Below, piece after piece: positions 13,001 through 18,534 of a stretch of 19,054 nucleotides of DNA; position 1 is the first letter of the stretch, and the number at the start of each line of letters is the position of its first letter. The notes below the pieces were generated by a model, which searched no databases, was not told the DNA's origin, and saw only the letters and a program-made list of their open reading frames with translations. Origin of the DNA: CAZLQR01 sp964366455 (GTDB lineage Bacteria > Patescibacteriota > Microgenomatia > UBA1406 > GWC2-37-13); assembly GCA_964366455.1 (NCBI GenBank), contig CAYISZ010000014.1, forward strand, positions 1 through 19,054, given 5' to 3'. The position numbers and the translations under genes are program-made.

Positions 13001-13250
13001 CGCTAAAGTTGTACTAGTTGGTATTGTTAGTGGAAGGAAAGTAATTAAAACAAAAAAGGACAATCAGGAAATGGCATTTCTTTCGGTCTTTGATGAGACT
13101 GGAACTGTAGAGGTTGTTGTCTTCCCAAAACTTTTCAAGAAATTCGAAAACATACTCAACATAAACCAAGTAATCATCTTCAAGGGTTCAGTCTCCGAAA
13201 AGGAAGACCAGCTAAATGTCCTCATGGACGTCGCCATGAAGCTAGGATAA
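10035..13250 (+). CDS. dnaE: DNA polymerase III alpha subunit (DnaE type)
   Basis: The 1071-residue replicative polymerase has an N-terminal PHP domain (about 1-270), the C-family palm/fingers, HhH and a C-terminal OB fold (about 988-1065). Catalytic aspartates are D400 and D402 (PDIDIDF) and D563 (KMDFLGLRNL). GPGRGSAAGSLVSYCL is at 356-371 and the fingers motif FNKAHAASYALIAYWTAYMK at 753-772. The PHP metal ligands look complete: HLHCH at 5-9, DH at 40-41, E66, H87, C136 and NDIH at 204-207. In many bacteria without a DnaQ partner such an intact site gives Mn/Zn-dependent 3'-5' proofreading, so this polymerase may proofread itself. E. coli DnaE is about 1160 residues; the shorter tail here lacks much of the tau-binding end. 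Confidence 0.96.
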   Translation: MSFVHLHCHTEYSLLDGMARMDDIIAKAKKHNMPAVAITDHGNLYGAFQFYLRAKEAGIKPIIGVEAYKAKRSRHDKESGMDRDQNHLVLLAKNYTGYQNLMKLITTANLEGFYYKPRIDFELLEKHSEGLICLSGCLNGEIPELILQNDIKKAEEVLKKYLSIFKDNFYLEMQRHPGVPECDNVNKELLRMSREFSVPIVATNDIHYIEKDDAYAQEVLLCIQTARSIQEQNRPLSMVNTPDYYFKTPEEMKADFIDLPEAIENTVKIAELCNLEIPYGKLIIPTFPITTGQTPEDFLKELTLNSIDRVKANDQAEVIKRINYELSIINQKGFANYFLVVSDFVNWAKKQGIAVGPGRGSAAGSLVSYCLRITDINPLEYNLPFERFLNPDRPSPPDIDIDFADRRRDEVIQYVRKRYGDDKVAQIITFGTLESRMAIRDVARALGHSYGTADRIAKMVPPPKQGFHLKLKQAIEETAELKLAYTTEPETKKILDIAQRLESLPRHASVHAAGVIISDKPLVEYVPLQREPKEEKIITQFDMYDLDLNAVSDNKALGLMKMDFLGLRNLTILEDALKLVQNSTGTLIDIHEVPVDDVKTFELISRGDTIGVFQLESAGMRRLAKDLKPEKISDIIAMVALFRPGPMDLIPSFIQGKANPKSVRYPHKDLKPVLEETYGILVFQEQVMNIATTLAGFTMSEADLLRMAVGKKKKALMEKGRKNFIDGCVRNGYTKVLADKIFGFIEKFAAYGFNKAHAASYALIAYWTAYMKANYPVEFMTSLLTAELQGVAGPMREIKMAQTLEECKKMEIVVLPPDITKSDSSFTIEDGGIRFGLSAIKNVGRSAIEAIVEAREVKQFESFTDFLRRVDLRRVNKKTVESLIKASAFQAFSNRATLLANYPTLVRDVQSSRETQDKGQFDLFLDESDATQTQDMFEQLPELTEDEIYSMEREVIGFLLNKNPLIKFAEIIEKKATKKIGLLTVDDINAKVVLVGIVSGRKVIKTKKDNQEMAFLSVFDETGTVEVVVFPKLFKKFENILNINQVIIFKGSVSEKEDQLNVLMDVAMKLG

Positions 13251-13251
13251 C

Positions 13252-13279
13252 TTGATTTAAGCCGTCTTGACTGTATAAT
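13252..13279 (+). promoter_or_regulatory. Leaderless promoter of the 13288 gene
   Basis: TTGATT at 13252-13257 and a perfect TATAAT at 13274-13279 are 16 bp apart. The -10 ends 8 nt before the ATG at 13288, so the mRNA probably begins at the start codon. Confidence 0.65.
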
Positions 13280-13287
13280 CTCCTCGT

Positions 13288-13827
13288 ATGACAAAGGAAA
13301 ATGAACTTTTACAGGGTTTAGAACATCCCGTCTTTGTTGGAGACATTCTCAATGAAATTAGGATAAATGATAGATATGAAAGTTTGGCTCAATTATTTGA
13401 TCTTATACCCTTCTCTAATTTTGTTTCAGCAATTAATTTTATAAATGGAACACACACTGACGGAATCATTTCACCCAAGATACCTTTATTGGATAAGGAA
13501 GCAGAGTTATTGCGAATGCCTAGTTTAGCTCCTGGGTGGCACAACGTTTCTTTGTTTGGAGAAGACGGAGTTGAAACAGGAATTGGGTGGAATTTTCGTC
13601 AAGCTGCAAATGGTAGTTGTGAGTATCTTGGAGTAAGAGTAATTAGTTTACCAGGTCATCTTGTTATAGCTGGTAGAGTCCCAAAACCATTTAATGTTAG
13701 AGGGTTCTCTGCACAAAGAACTAAGTCGAGTCAAGCAGTTGTTGAGGCATTTAATCATGCAGTTTATACATCGCCAGGTTTACATCAGTTAAGGCGAGAA
13801 AAAATCAGCCCACGAGTAAGATTCTAA
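13288..13827 (+). CDS. Hypothetical protein, 179 residues
   Basis: I do not recognise this protein. It has no signal peptide and no transmembrane segment. The N-terminal third (1-50) looks helical (ELLQGLEHPVFVGDILNEI; ESLAQLFDLIPFSNFVSAI). The middle (about 80-130) looks like beta strands: PGWHNVSLFGEDGVETGIGW, then YLGVRVISLPGHLVIAGRV. The C-terminal 40 residues are basic (RRE, RVRF). A textbook -35/-10 pair immediately before the ATG makes it a confident gene transcribed on its own. It lies between dnaE and the atp operon, on the same strand, with no functional hint from either neighbour. The 71 nt between its stop and the atpI-like start hold only a weak 5-bp hairpin and the atp promoter. 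Confidence 0.75.
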   Translation: MTKENELLQGLEHPVFVGDILNEIRINDRYESLAQLFDLIPFSNFVSAINFINGTHTDGIISPKIPLLDKEAELLRMPSLAPGWHNVSLFGEDGVETGIGWNFRQAANGSCEYLGVRVISLPGHLVIAGRVPKPFNVRGFSAQRTKSSQAVVEAFNHAVYTSPGLHQLRREKISPRVRF

Positions 13828-13866
13828 TTTCTGCTAAACTTGGCTTAGCCCCTCACAAAAATGGTT

Positions 13867-13896
13867 TTGACACAAATTGAGTGTGGCTGTTACAAT
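13867..13896 (+). promoter_or_regulatory. Promoter of the ATP synthase operon
   Basis: A consensus TTGACA at 13867-13872, an 18-bp spacer and TGTTACAAT (TGn-extended -10, hexamer 13891-13896) form the best promoter in the window. The ATG at 13899 begins only 2 nt after the -10, so the usual start of transcription near 13903 would fall inside the first codons of the atpI-like gene. Confidence 0.7.
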
Positions 13897-13898
13897 GT

Positions 13899-14093
13899 AT
13901 GCAGAAAATAAACCCTAAGTTATTGAACATCGGGGTGTATTTAGCGGCTCCTATCTTGTTGGGAGTCTATATTGGATTTCAACTAGATAAGCACTATTCA
14001 ACAAGAAATTTTTGGACCTTAACGTTACTTATTTTAGGTACGGTTAGTTCGTTTTATAACCTTTGGAAATTAATTAAAGATTTATCTAAATGA
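13899..14093 (+). CDS. AtpI/AtpZ-like small membrane protein
   Basis: A 64-residue protein with two transmembrane helices (about 10-28 and 38-57) joined by a short polar loop starting LDKHYSTRNFWT (29-40). This fits the small F0F1-ATPase-associated family (ATPase_gene1, AtpI/AtpZ), members of which sit first in atp operons and help c-ring assembly or Mg/Ca movement. The GVYIGFQLD motif (22-30) and GTVSSFYNLWKL (47-58) are typical. The ATG at 13899 is only 2 nt after the operon's -10 box, so either transcription starts unusually close or a later in-frame start (for example TTG at 13923) is used; a GTG at 13881 is in frame but lies inside the promoter. Its TGA overlaps the atpB ATG (ATGA). Confidence 0.75.
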   Translation: MQKINPKLLNIGVYLAAPILLGVYIGFQLDKHYSTRNFWTLTLLILGTVSSFYNLWKLIKDLSK

Positions 14094-14908
14094 CACAATC
14101 ACCTCGTACACTAAGCTCAGCACAAGCAGTAGAAAAAGCGATAGAATCTCAATCAAGTGCTGCAGCGCAGGTAGAAAAAACGGTAGAAAAAGCTGGTCCA
14201 CACATTAGCGTCAAGCCAGAGGCAATATTTCATGTTGGTCAGTTCCCAGTAACAAACTCCTTCTTGCTCACATCCATTGTGTTTGTTTTTTTCCTAGGTA
14301 TCGTGGCAGTCTACAACATTCAGGCTAAGAGTAAAAAGAAAGGTAGTTTTTTTTACTTTATTAATTTCACAATGAGATCGATTTACAATCTATTCGAGTC
14401 GGTATTTGAAGAACGAACTCCATTCTTTTTTCCTCTGATTGGCGCATTTTTCTTTTTTATACTTTTAAACAACTGGTCAGGTCTGCTCCCAGGTATCGGA
14501 AGCGTCCTTTACCACCACAGTCCTATCCTGCGAGCTGGGACCACAGATCTTAACACAACCATAGCCCTAGCTTTGATTTCGGTAATTTACACTCAGTTTT
14601 TGGGAATTACGCATCTTGGCTTTGGAGATTATTCGAAGAAGTTTATCGATTTTTCAAGCCCAATTGCATTTTTTGTCGGAATTCTAGAGATAATTTCTGA
14701 GTTTTCAAAATTAATCTCATTTTCGTTTAGGTTATTTGGTAACATATTTGCAGGAGAAGTTTTGATAACCGTTCTTGCATTTTTAGTTCCTGTTCTGCTA
14801 TCATTTCCTTTTCTTCTGTTTGAAGTTTTTGTAGGAATTATTCAGGCATTTGTTTTCTCTATGTTGTCTGCAGTATTATTTAAGTTAGCAATTACAAAAC
14901 ATCACTAA
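14090..14908 (+). CDS. atpB: ATP synthase Fo subunit a
   Basis: The 272-residue membrane subunit forms the proton half-channels against the c-ring. The essential Arg is R214 in SFRLFGNIFAGEVL (212-225), in the fourth conserved membrane segment. Hydrophobic segments lie at about 56-76, 111-128, 156-174, 190-210 and 225-265. NNWSGLLPG at 127-135 is the usual loop motif. The first ~37 residues are an Ala/Ser/Gln/Glu-rich polar extension that is not strongly conserved in the family. It overlaps the atpI-like gene by 4 nt, which suggests coupled translation. Its stop codon TAA begins the strong Shine-Dalgarno sequence of atpE. Confidence 0.95.
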   Translation: MTQSPRTLSSAQAVEKAIESQSSAAAQVEKTVEKAGPHISVKPEAIFHVGQFPVTNSFLLTSIVFVFFLGIVAVYNIQAKSKKKGSFFYFINFTMRSIYNLFESVFEERTPFFFPLIGAFFFFILLNNWSGLLPGIGSVLYHHSPILRAGTTDLNTTIALALISVIYTQFLGITHLGFGDYSKKFIDFSSPIAFFVGILEIISEFSKLISFSFRLFGNIFAGEVLITVLAFLVPVLLSFPFLLFEVFVGIIQAFVFSMLSAVLFKLAITKHH

Positions 14909-14916
14909 GGAGGTGA
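14907..14916 (+). promoter_or_regulatory. Strong Shine-Dalgarno sequence of atpE
   Basis: AAGGAGGTGA, complementary to the 16S rRNA tail over 10 nt, ends 7 nt before the atpE ATG. It is the only full-length Shine-Dalgarno sequence in the window, consistent with the many c subunits needed per complex. Confidence 0.9.
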
Positions 14917-14923
14917 CACGATA

Positions 14924-15151
14924 ATGGATTCAGATTCAGCAAAATTAATCGGAATGGCGCTCGCAATTGGACTTGGAGCGATCGGACCAGGTATTGGTAT
15001 CGGAATTGTCGCAGGTAAAGCGGTAGAAGCATTGGGAAGAAATCCTGAGGCGGAGTCGTTAGTTCGTTCGACAATGATTTTAGGAATAGCATTCGCAGAG
15101 GGAATTGCAATTCTAGCACTAGTTGTCGCATTAATAGTTAGATTCGTTTAA
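14924..15151 (+). CDS. atpE: ATP synthase Fo subunit c
   Basis: A 75-residue hairpin of two transmembrane helices (about 8-35 and 49-74) joined by the polar loop RNPEAE (39-44) that contacts gamma/epsilon. The ion-binding carboxylate is E59 (IAFAEGIAILALV). Helix 1 has the Gly-rich GPGIGIGIVAGKAVEA (21-36). Sodium-type c subunits carry Gln in the GxGxG stretch and Ser/Thr after the Glu. Here these positions are Ile and Gly, so the ring should move protons. Expression is favoured by the strong Shine-Dalgarno sequence upstream and a stable hairpin just after the stop. Confidence 0.96.
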   Translation: MDSDSAKLIGMALAIGLGAIGPGIGIGIVAGKAVEALGRNPEAESLVRSTMILGIAFAEGIAILALVVALIVRFV

Positions 15152-15158
15152 TTTTTTA

Positions 15159-15173
15159 CCCCGCTTAGCGGGG
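15159..15173. repeat. CCCCGC-TTA-GCGGGG hairpin between atpE and atpF
   Basis: A perfect 6-bp, all-GC stem with a 3-nt loop, 7 nt after the atpE stop and 7 nt before the atpF start. There is no U-tract on its 3' side in the plus-strand RNA, so it is probably not a terminator. It could protect the 3' end of atpE mRNA or slow ribosome entry on atpF. Confidence 0.75.
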
Positions 15174-15180
15174 ACAATTC

Positions 15181-15690
15181 ATGGAAAATTTAGGCATTGA
15201 CTCAAAATTACTCATAGCTCAGCTTATAAACTTTGCGCTGTTCTTTTTTATCTTTAAAAAGTACTTAGCAAAGCCATTCATGAAGTTTATAAGTGATGAG
15301 AAGCAGAGCACCGAAGATAAAGAGAAGCTTATGGTAAAGGCTAAAGCCATGGAAGAAAAGCTAAAGGAGAGCGAAAAAACTATGAAAGCTGCTCTTAAGA
15401 AAGAGTCGGATGCCCAGATTCAGGAGGCTAAAGAATCTGCTCAAAAAATCAAGGCACAGCTGCTTGAAGAAGCGCAGACAGAGATTGAGGATCTCAAGGC
15501 TCGTGCAAAGAAGCAGTTTGTACAAGAACAGGCCGAAATGGAGAGGGAGGCTAAACAAAAAATTAGCGATCTCGGATTTTTAGTAGTAAACAGCGCGCTT
15601 AAAGATGTACTGACCACTGAAATGAGAAAAAAAATCTCAGACGCAATTGTTACAAATTCAGCTAAATCAGTTAAATTCGATGAAAATTAG
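15181..15690 (+). CDS. atpF: ATP synthase Fo subunit b
   Basis: A 169-residue peripheral stalk subunit. One transmembrane helix (about 9-27, LIAQLINFALFFFIFKKYL) is followed by a long charged coiled-coil (about 35-150) rich in Lys, Glu, Ala and Gln, which dimerises and reaches up to F1. Length is normal. Its start lies 7 nt after the CCCCGC hairpin, and no Shine-Dalgarno sequence is visible, so translation may be weaker than that of atpE. The last 11 nt overlap atpH. Confidence 0.92.
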   Translation: MENLGIDSKLLIAQLINFALFFFIFKKYLAKPFMKFISDEKQSTEDKEKLMVKAKAMEEKLKESEKTMKAALKKESDAQIQEAKESAQKIKAQLLEEAQTEIEDLKARAKKQFVQEQAEMEREAKQKISDLGFLVVNSALKDVLTTEMRKKISDAIVTNSAKSVKFDEN

Positions 15691-15964
15691 TTCATTAATG
15701 AAGGATGAGCTAAAAAAGCATTTCCTCGCAAAAATTAAGGAAAAAAATGAGGAAGTAACTATCGTATCGGCATACTCACTTTCAAATTCGGAAATAGAGG
15801 GATTAAGAAAGCTCTTGCCAGAAATAAAATCTGCAAAAGTCAACAACGAAGTCGATGAGAGTCTAATCGCCGGATACATAATAAGAAAAGGGAGCAAGAT
15901 GATAGATTTATCTCTTCAACAACAGTTAAGAAAATTACAACAACAATCACATGAAGCTGTTTGA
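15680..15964 (+). CDS. atpH: Truncated ATP synthase delta subunit (C-terminal domain only)
   Basis: The 94-residue product matches only the C-terminal part of the delta/OSCP subunit: VTIVSAYSLSNSEIEGLRKL (27-46), VNNEVDESLIAGYIIRKGSKMIDLSLQQQLRKL (55-87). This part normally contacts the b stalk. Normal bacterial delta is about 175-180 residues, and its N-terminal six-helix domain, which binds the tops of the alpha subunits, is missing. There is no room for it: atpF lies immediately upstream in another frame and continues intact to its stop. I chose the ATG at 15680 (11-nt overlap with atpF); an in-frame ATG at 15647 would add only 11 residues. The gene overlaps atpA by 14 nt. Confidence 0.82.
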   Translation: MKISSLMKDELKKHFLAKIKEKNEEVTIVSAYSLSNSEIEGLRKLLPEIKSAKVNNEVDESLIAGYIIRKGSKMIDLSLQQQLRKLQQQSHEAV

Positions 15965-17438
15965 TCAATATCTTAAAGAAGTCGAGAAAGAGCTTGGCGC
16001 AAAAAAAAGCCAGGTTAAGTCCTCTGAGGTCGGTACTGTAATCGAGATTAAGGACGGTGTTGCAATTGCCATGGGACTCGACAATAGCTTTTATGGTGAG
16101 TTGGTTGAGTTCACAAGCGGAGTACAAGGATTTGTAATTGAACTCATGGAAGATAGCGTCGGAATCGTGGTTCTTGGAGACTATCTAACACTTGAAGCAG
16201 GATCTAGAGTGACGGCAACGGGTGAAATTTTATCACTACCCGTAGGTGAAGAGCTTCTTGGACATGTGGTAAACCCCCTCTCAGAATCTCTTGAAAACTT
16301 AAAACTGAAAACTAAAAAAAGATACCCCATTGAGCGTATTGCTTCAGGCGTTGTTTATAGAAAGTCAGTTACTGTGCCTATACAAACGGGTATTAAAGCT
16401 ATCGATGCCCTTATCCCAATAGGACGAGGTCAGCGAGAGCTTATCATTGGCGACAGAACTACTGGAAAAACCACAGTAGCTGTTGATACCATAATTAATC
16501 AAAAGGGGCAGGACGTCATCTGTATTTACTGCGCAATCGGTCAGAAAAATGCTAAGGTGGCTCAGGTAGTTGAGACCTTAAAATCTCACGGTGCGATGGA
16601 CTACACAATAGTCGTATCCTCCTCAGCTTCCGATTCAGCGGCGCTCCAATATCTTTCTCCTTACTCAACAACAGCAATTGGCGAATACTTTCTGGACAAA
16701 GGCAAGGATGTTCTGGTAGTTTACGATGATTTAACAAAGCATGCGTGGGCTTATCGCCAGATTTCACTTATTTTGCGACGACCAGCAGGACGAGAGGCCT
16801 ATCCAGGAGATGTTTTTTATCTTCACTCTAGACTACTTGAGCGAGCCTGCCGAGTTGACGAAAAGTACGGCGGTGGCTCAATCACAGCACTGCCAATTAT
16901 CGAGACATTGGACAATGACATCGCGGCCTACATTCCTACCAATGTAATTTCTATCACAGACGGACAGTTATTTTTGGAAACAGATTTGTTTAATAACGGC
17001 GTAAGACCAGCGATTAATGTAGGTAACTCAGTCTCGCGTGTAGGAGGCTCTGCTCAGACAAAGGCAATGAAGCAGGTTTCTGGACGCTTAAAGTTAGATC
17101 TTGCTCAGTACCGAGCTCTTGCTGCTTTCTCACAGTTTGAGTCGGATCTTGATGCAGAAACCAAGCAGTTCTTAAACCGTGGAGCGAAGACCACTCAGGT
17201 CTTAAAGCAAGGCAAACATGACGTATATTCACTTGCTGAAGAGGTAGCGATATTATGGGCAGCTTCCAAAGGACATCTTGATGCCCTGGAGACCGACAAA
17301 ATAGTCGATTTTGAAAAAGACTTTATGGATGTAATCAGAACAAAAGGCAAAGACTGGATGAAAAGAATTAATAAGAACAAAATCATGGATGAAAAAGACG
17401 AAAAAGAATTAGAGAAGCTGGTCAAGTCGACATTGTAG
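15951..17438 (+). CDS. atpA: ATP synthase F1 subunit alpha
   Basis: The 495-residue non-catalytic nucleotide-binding subunit is complete. It has an N-terminal charged helix (1-25), a beta-barrel (about 26-95), the nucleotide-binding domain (about 96-375) and a C-terminal helical bundle. The P-loop is GDRTTGKT at 167-174; the usual motif is GDRQTGKT, so the Gln is Thr here. VLVVYDDLTKHAWAYRQ (254-270), the GREAYPGDVFYLHSRLLERA stretch (280-299) and the arginine-finger region SVSRVGGSAQ (360-369, R363) are present. It shares 14 nt with atpH. It is followed by a 104-nt gap with a long inverted repeat before atpG. Confidence 0.97.
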   Translation: MKLFDQYLKEVEKELGAKKSQVKSSEVGTVIEIKDGVAIAMGLDNSFYGELVEFTSGVQGFVIELMEDSVGIVVLGDYLTLEAGSRVTATGEILSLPVGEELLGHVVNPLSESLENLKLKTKKRYPIERIASGVVYRKSVTVPIQTGIKAIDALIPIGRGQRELIIGDRTTGKTTVAVDTIINQKGQDVICIYCAIGQKNAKVAQVVETLKSHGAMDYTIVVSSSASDSAALQYLSPYSTTAIGEYFLDKGKDVLVVYDDLTKHAWAYRQISLILRRPAGREAYPGDVFYLHSRLLERACRVDEKYGGGSITALPIIETLDNDIAAYIPTNVISITDGQLFLETDLFNNGVRPAINVGNSVSRVGGSAQTKAMKQVSGRLKLDLAQYRALAAFSQFESDLDAETKQFLNRGAKTTQVLKQGKHDVYSLAEEVAILWAASKGHLDALETDKIVDFEKDFMDVIRTKGKDWMKRINKNKIMDEKDEKELEKLVKSTL

Positions 17439-17444
17439 TCGAAA

Positions 17445-17536
17445 GTCTATAAAGTCTATAAAGTCAACGCACTGATTTTAGAGACATTATAGATAGGGAC
17501 CTTAAGGACTTTAAAGACCTTATGGACCTTATAGAC
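17445..17536. repeat. 21-bp imperfect inverted repeat in the atpA-atpG gap
   Basis: Arm 17445-17465 is built of the 9-bp word TATAAAGTC in tandem. Arm 17516-17536 is its reverse complement at 18 of 21 positions, with one further G-U pair possible. Further words (GGACCTTAAGGACTTTAAAG, 17497-17516) fill the centre. The right arm ends 6 nt before the atpG ATG, so folding could hide the start. The left word recurs in the asnB fusion linker (6181-6199). Confidence 0.8.
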
Positions 17537-17542
17537 AAACAT

Positions 17543-18412
17543 ATGAATGCTCGAGTTGTAACAAAGAAAATTAAGTCGGTAACCAACGTAAAAAAGATAA
17601 CTAAGGCTATGCAGATGGTATCGGCAGTTAAAATGAGAAGAGCTCAACAGATCGCAATTGAAGGGAAGCCTTATCAAGAGTTTTTGCGACAAGCGATTGA
17701 GCGACTTGCGTCTGGTATTTCGACCAAAGACAGTGTTTTGCTTAACGAGTCAACAACCAGCAAGCGTAACTTAGTAATTGTTTTTACAGCTCAAAAAGGT
17801 CTTTGTGGTTCCTTCAACATGAATGTTATGCGATTTTTAATCAAGCAAATTACACTAGGTGACACCGACTTTATTACCATCGGTAAAAAAGGAGCGGAGA
17901 TTCTTTCTCAGCTACGAGCTAAAGTACTTGCAGACTTTTCTGGCCTTGAAGATTCTGACTCTATTTCAGCTGTCTTTGATTTAGCCCTGTCTGAGTACAC
18001 AAAAGGATCATATAAAAGCGTTTCGGTTGCATACAACAAATTTGTGAACACACTGAGATCAGACCCAACTTACGAAAAGATCTTGCCTTTTTCAACAGAG
18101 GAATTAGATAAGAAAGCAGGCCCTTCGGCTTCGCTCAGGGTAAATGAAGGTGGCTATATGATTGAGCCAGACTCATCTGAGATTGTAGATGCCTTACTAA
18201 AAAGCTATATTGAGAGTTCTTTGAGATTTGCTTTATTACAAAGTTACGCAGGAGAACATTCTGCGCGAATGATTGCGATGAAAAACGCTACAGACAACGC
18301 AACCGACGTTATTTTAAATCTGACGTCTTTGAAAAATAAACTAAGACAGCAAAGCATTACAAATGAGTTATTAGATATGATTACCGCCACAGTTAGCGTG
18401 GAAGTCAATTAA
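17543..18412 (+). CDS. atpG: ATP synthase F1 subunit gamma
   Basis: A 289-residue central stalk subunit. The N-terminal helix VVTKKIKSVTNVKKITKAMQMVSAVKMRRAQ (5-35), the GLCGSFN motif (86-92), and the C-terminal EHSARMIAMKNATDNA (238-253) with LKNKLRQQSITNELLDMI (263-280) are diagnostic. I chose the ATG at 17543; an in-frame ATG at 17522 adds only 7 residues encoded by the inverted-repeat arm. Residues 193-201 (GPSASLRVN) are encoded by a copy of the CCCTTCG..CTCAGGG repeat, placed in the variable loop before YMIEPD, so the repeat was tolerated in frame. No Shine-Dalgarno sequence is visible. Confidence 0.95.
   Translation: MNARVVTKKIKSVTNVKKITKAMQMVSAVKMRRAQQIAIEGKPYQEFLRQAIERLASGISTKDSVLLNESTTSKRNLVIVFTAQKGLCGSFNMNVMRFLIKQITLGDTDFITIGKKGAEILSQLRAKVLADFSGLEDSDSISAVFDLALSEYTKGSYKSVSVAYNKFVNTLRSDPTYEKILPFSTEELDKKAGPSASLRVNEGGYMIEPDSSEIVDALLKSYIESSLRFALLQSYAGEHSARMIAMKNATDNATDVILNLTSLKNKLRQQSITNELLDMITATVSVEVN
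18121..18140. repeat. Dispersed repeat inserted in atpG
   Basis: CCCTTCGGCTTCGCTCAGGG, an imperfect palindrome followed by TAAA, relates to 572-591 (same ends and the same following TAAA). It lies in frame in atpG and encodes part of GPSASLRVN. Confidence 0.75.
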
Positions 18413-18428
18413 TAGTTATAAAGTTTAG

Positions 18429-18522
18429 AAGGTTGCAGGTTTAAAAAGTTTGTTAAAAAAAAGTTAACTAGTTAGCCGGTTAACCAACAAACAAACCTTA
18501 CAACCTTAAACCTTACAACCCT
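18429..18522. repeat. Imperfect inverted repeat filling the atpG-atpD gap
   Basis: The left side (AAGGTTGCAGGTTT at 18429-18442, GTTTGTT at 18448-18454, GTTAAC at 18463-18468) runs in the same order as the reverse complement of the right side (GTTAAC at 18479-18484, AACAAAC around 18486-18492, AAACCTTACAACCTT at 18493-18507). The last word is duplicated at 18508-18522. The transcript could form a long interrupted hairpin before atpD. No U-tract at its 3' side. Confidence 0.75.
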
Positions 18523-18534
18523 AAAACCAAATAT

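Noticed and set aside
13833..13849. Terminator hairpin GCTAA/TTAGC after the 13288 gene
   Set aside because: Only 5 bp, low GC and no U-tract.
13881..13898. GTG start for the AtpI-like gene
   Set aside because: Lies within the spacer and -10 of the operon promoter, so it would not be in that transcript.
14091..14093. TGA recoded as Gly (candidate division SR1/Gracilibacteria code)
   Set aside because: TGA ends the AtpI-like gene in the ATGA overlap and ends atpH after the conserved C-terminal helix; no conserved gene reads through TGA.
14924..15151. Sodium-type c ring
   Set aside because: The Gln of helix 1 and the Ser/Thr after the Glu that mark sodium sites are replaced by Ile and Gly.
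15647..15679. Upstream start for atpH
   Set aside because: Adds only 11 residues deep inside atpF; does not restore the missing delta N-terminal domain.
17522..17542. Upstream ATG for atpG
   Set aside because: Its codons are the right arm of the inverted repeat; gamma homology starts at the later ATG.
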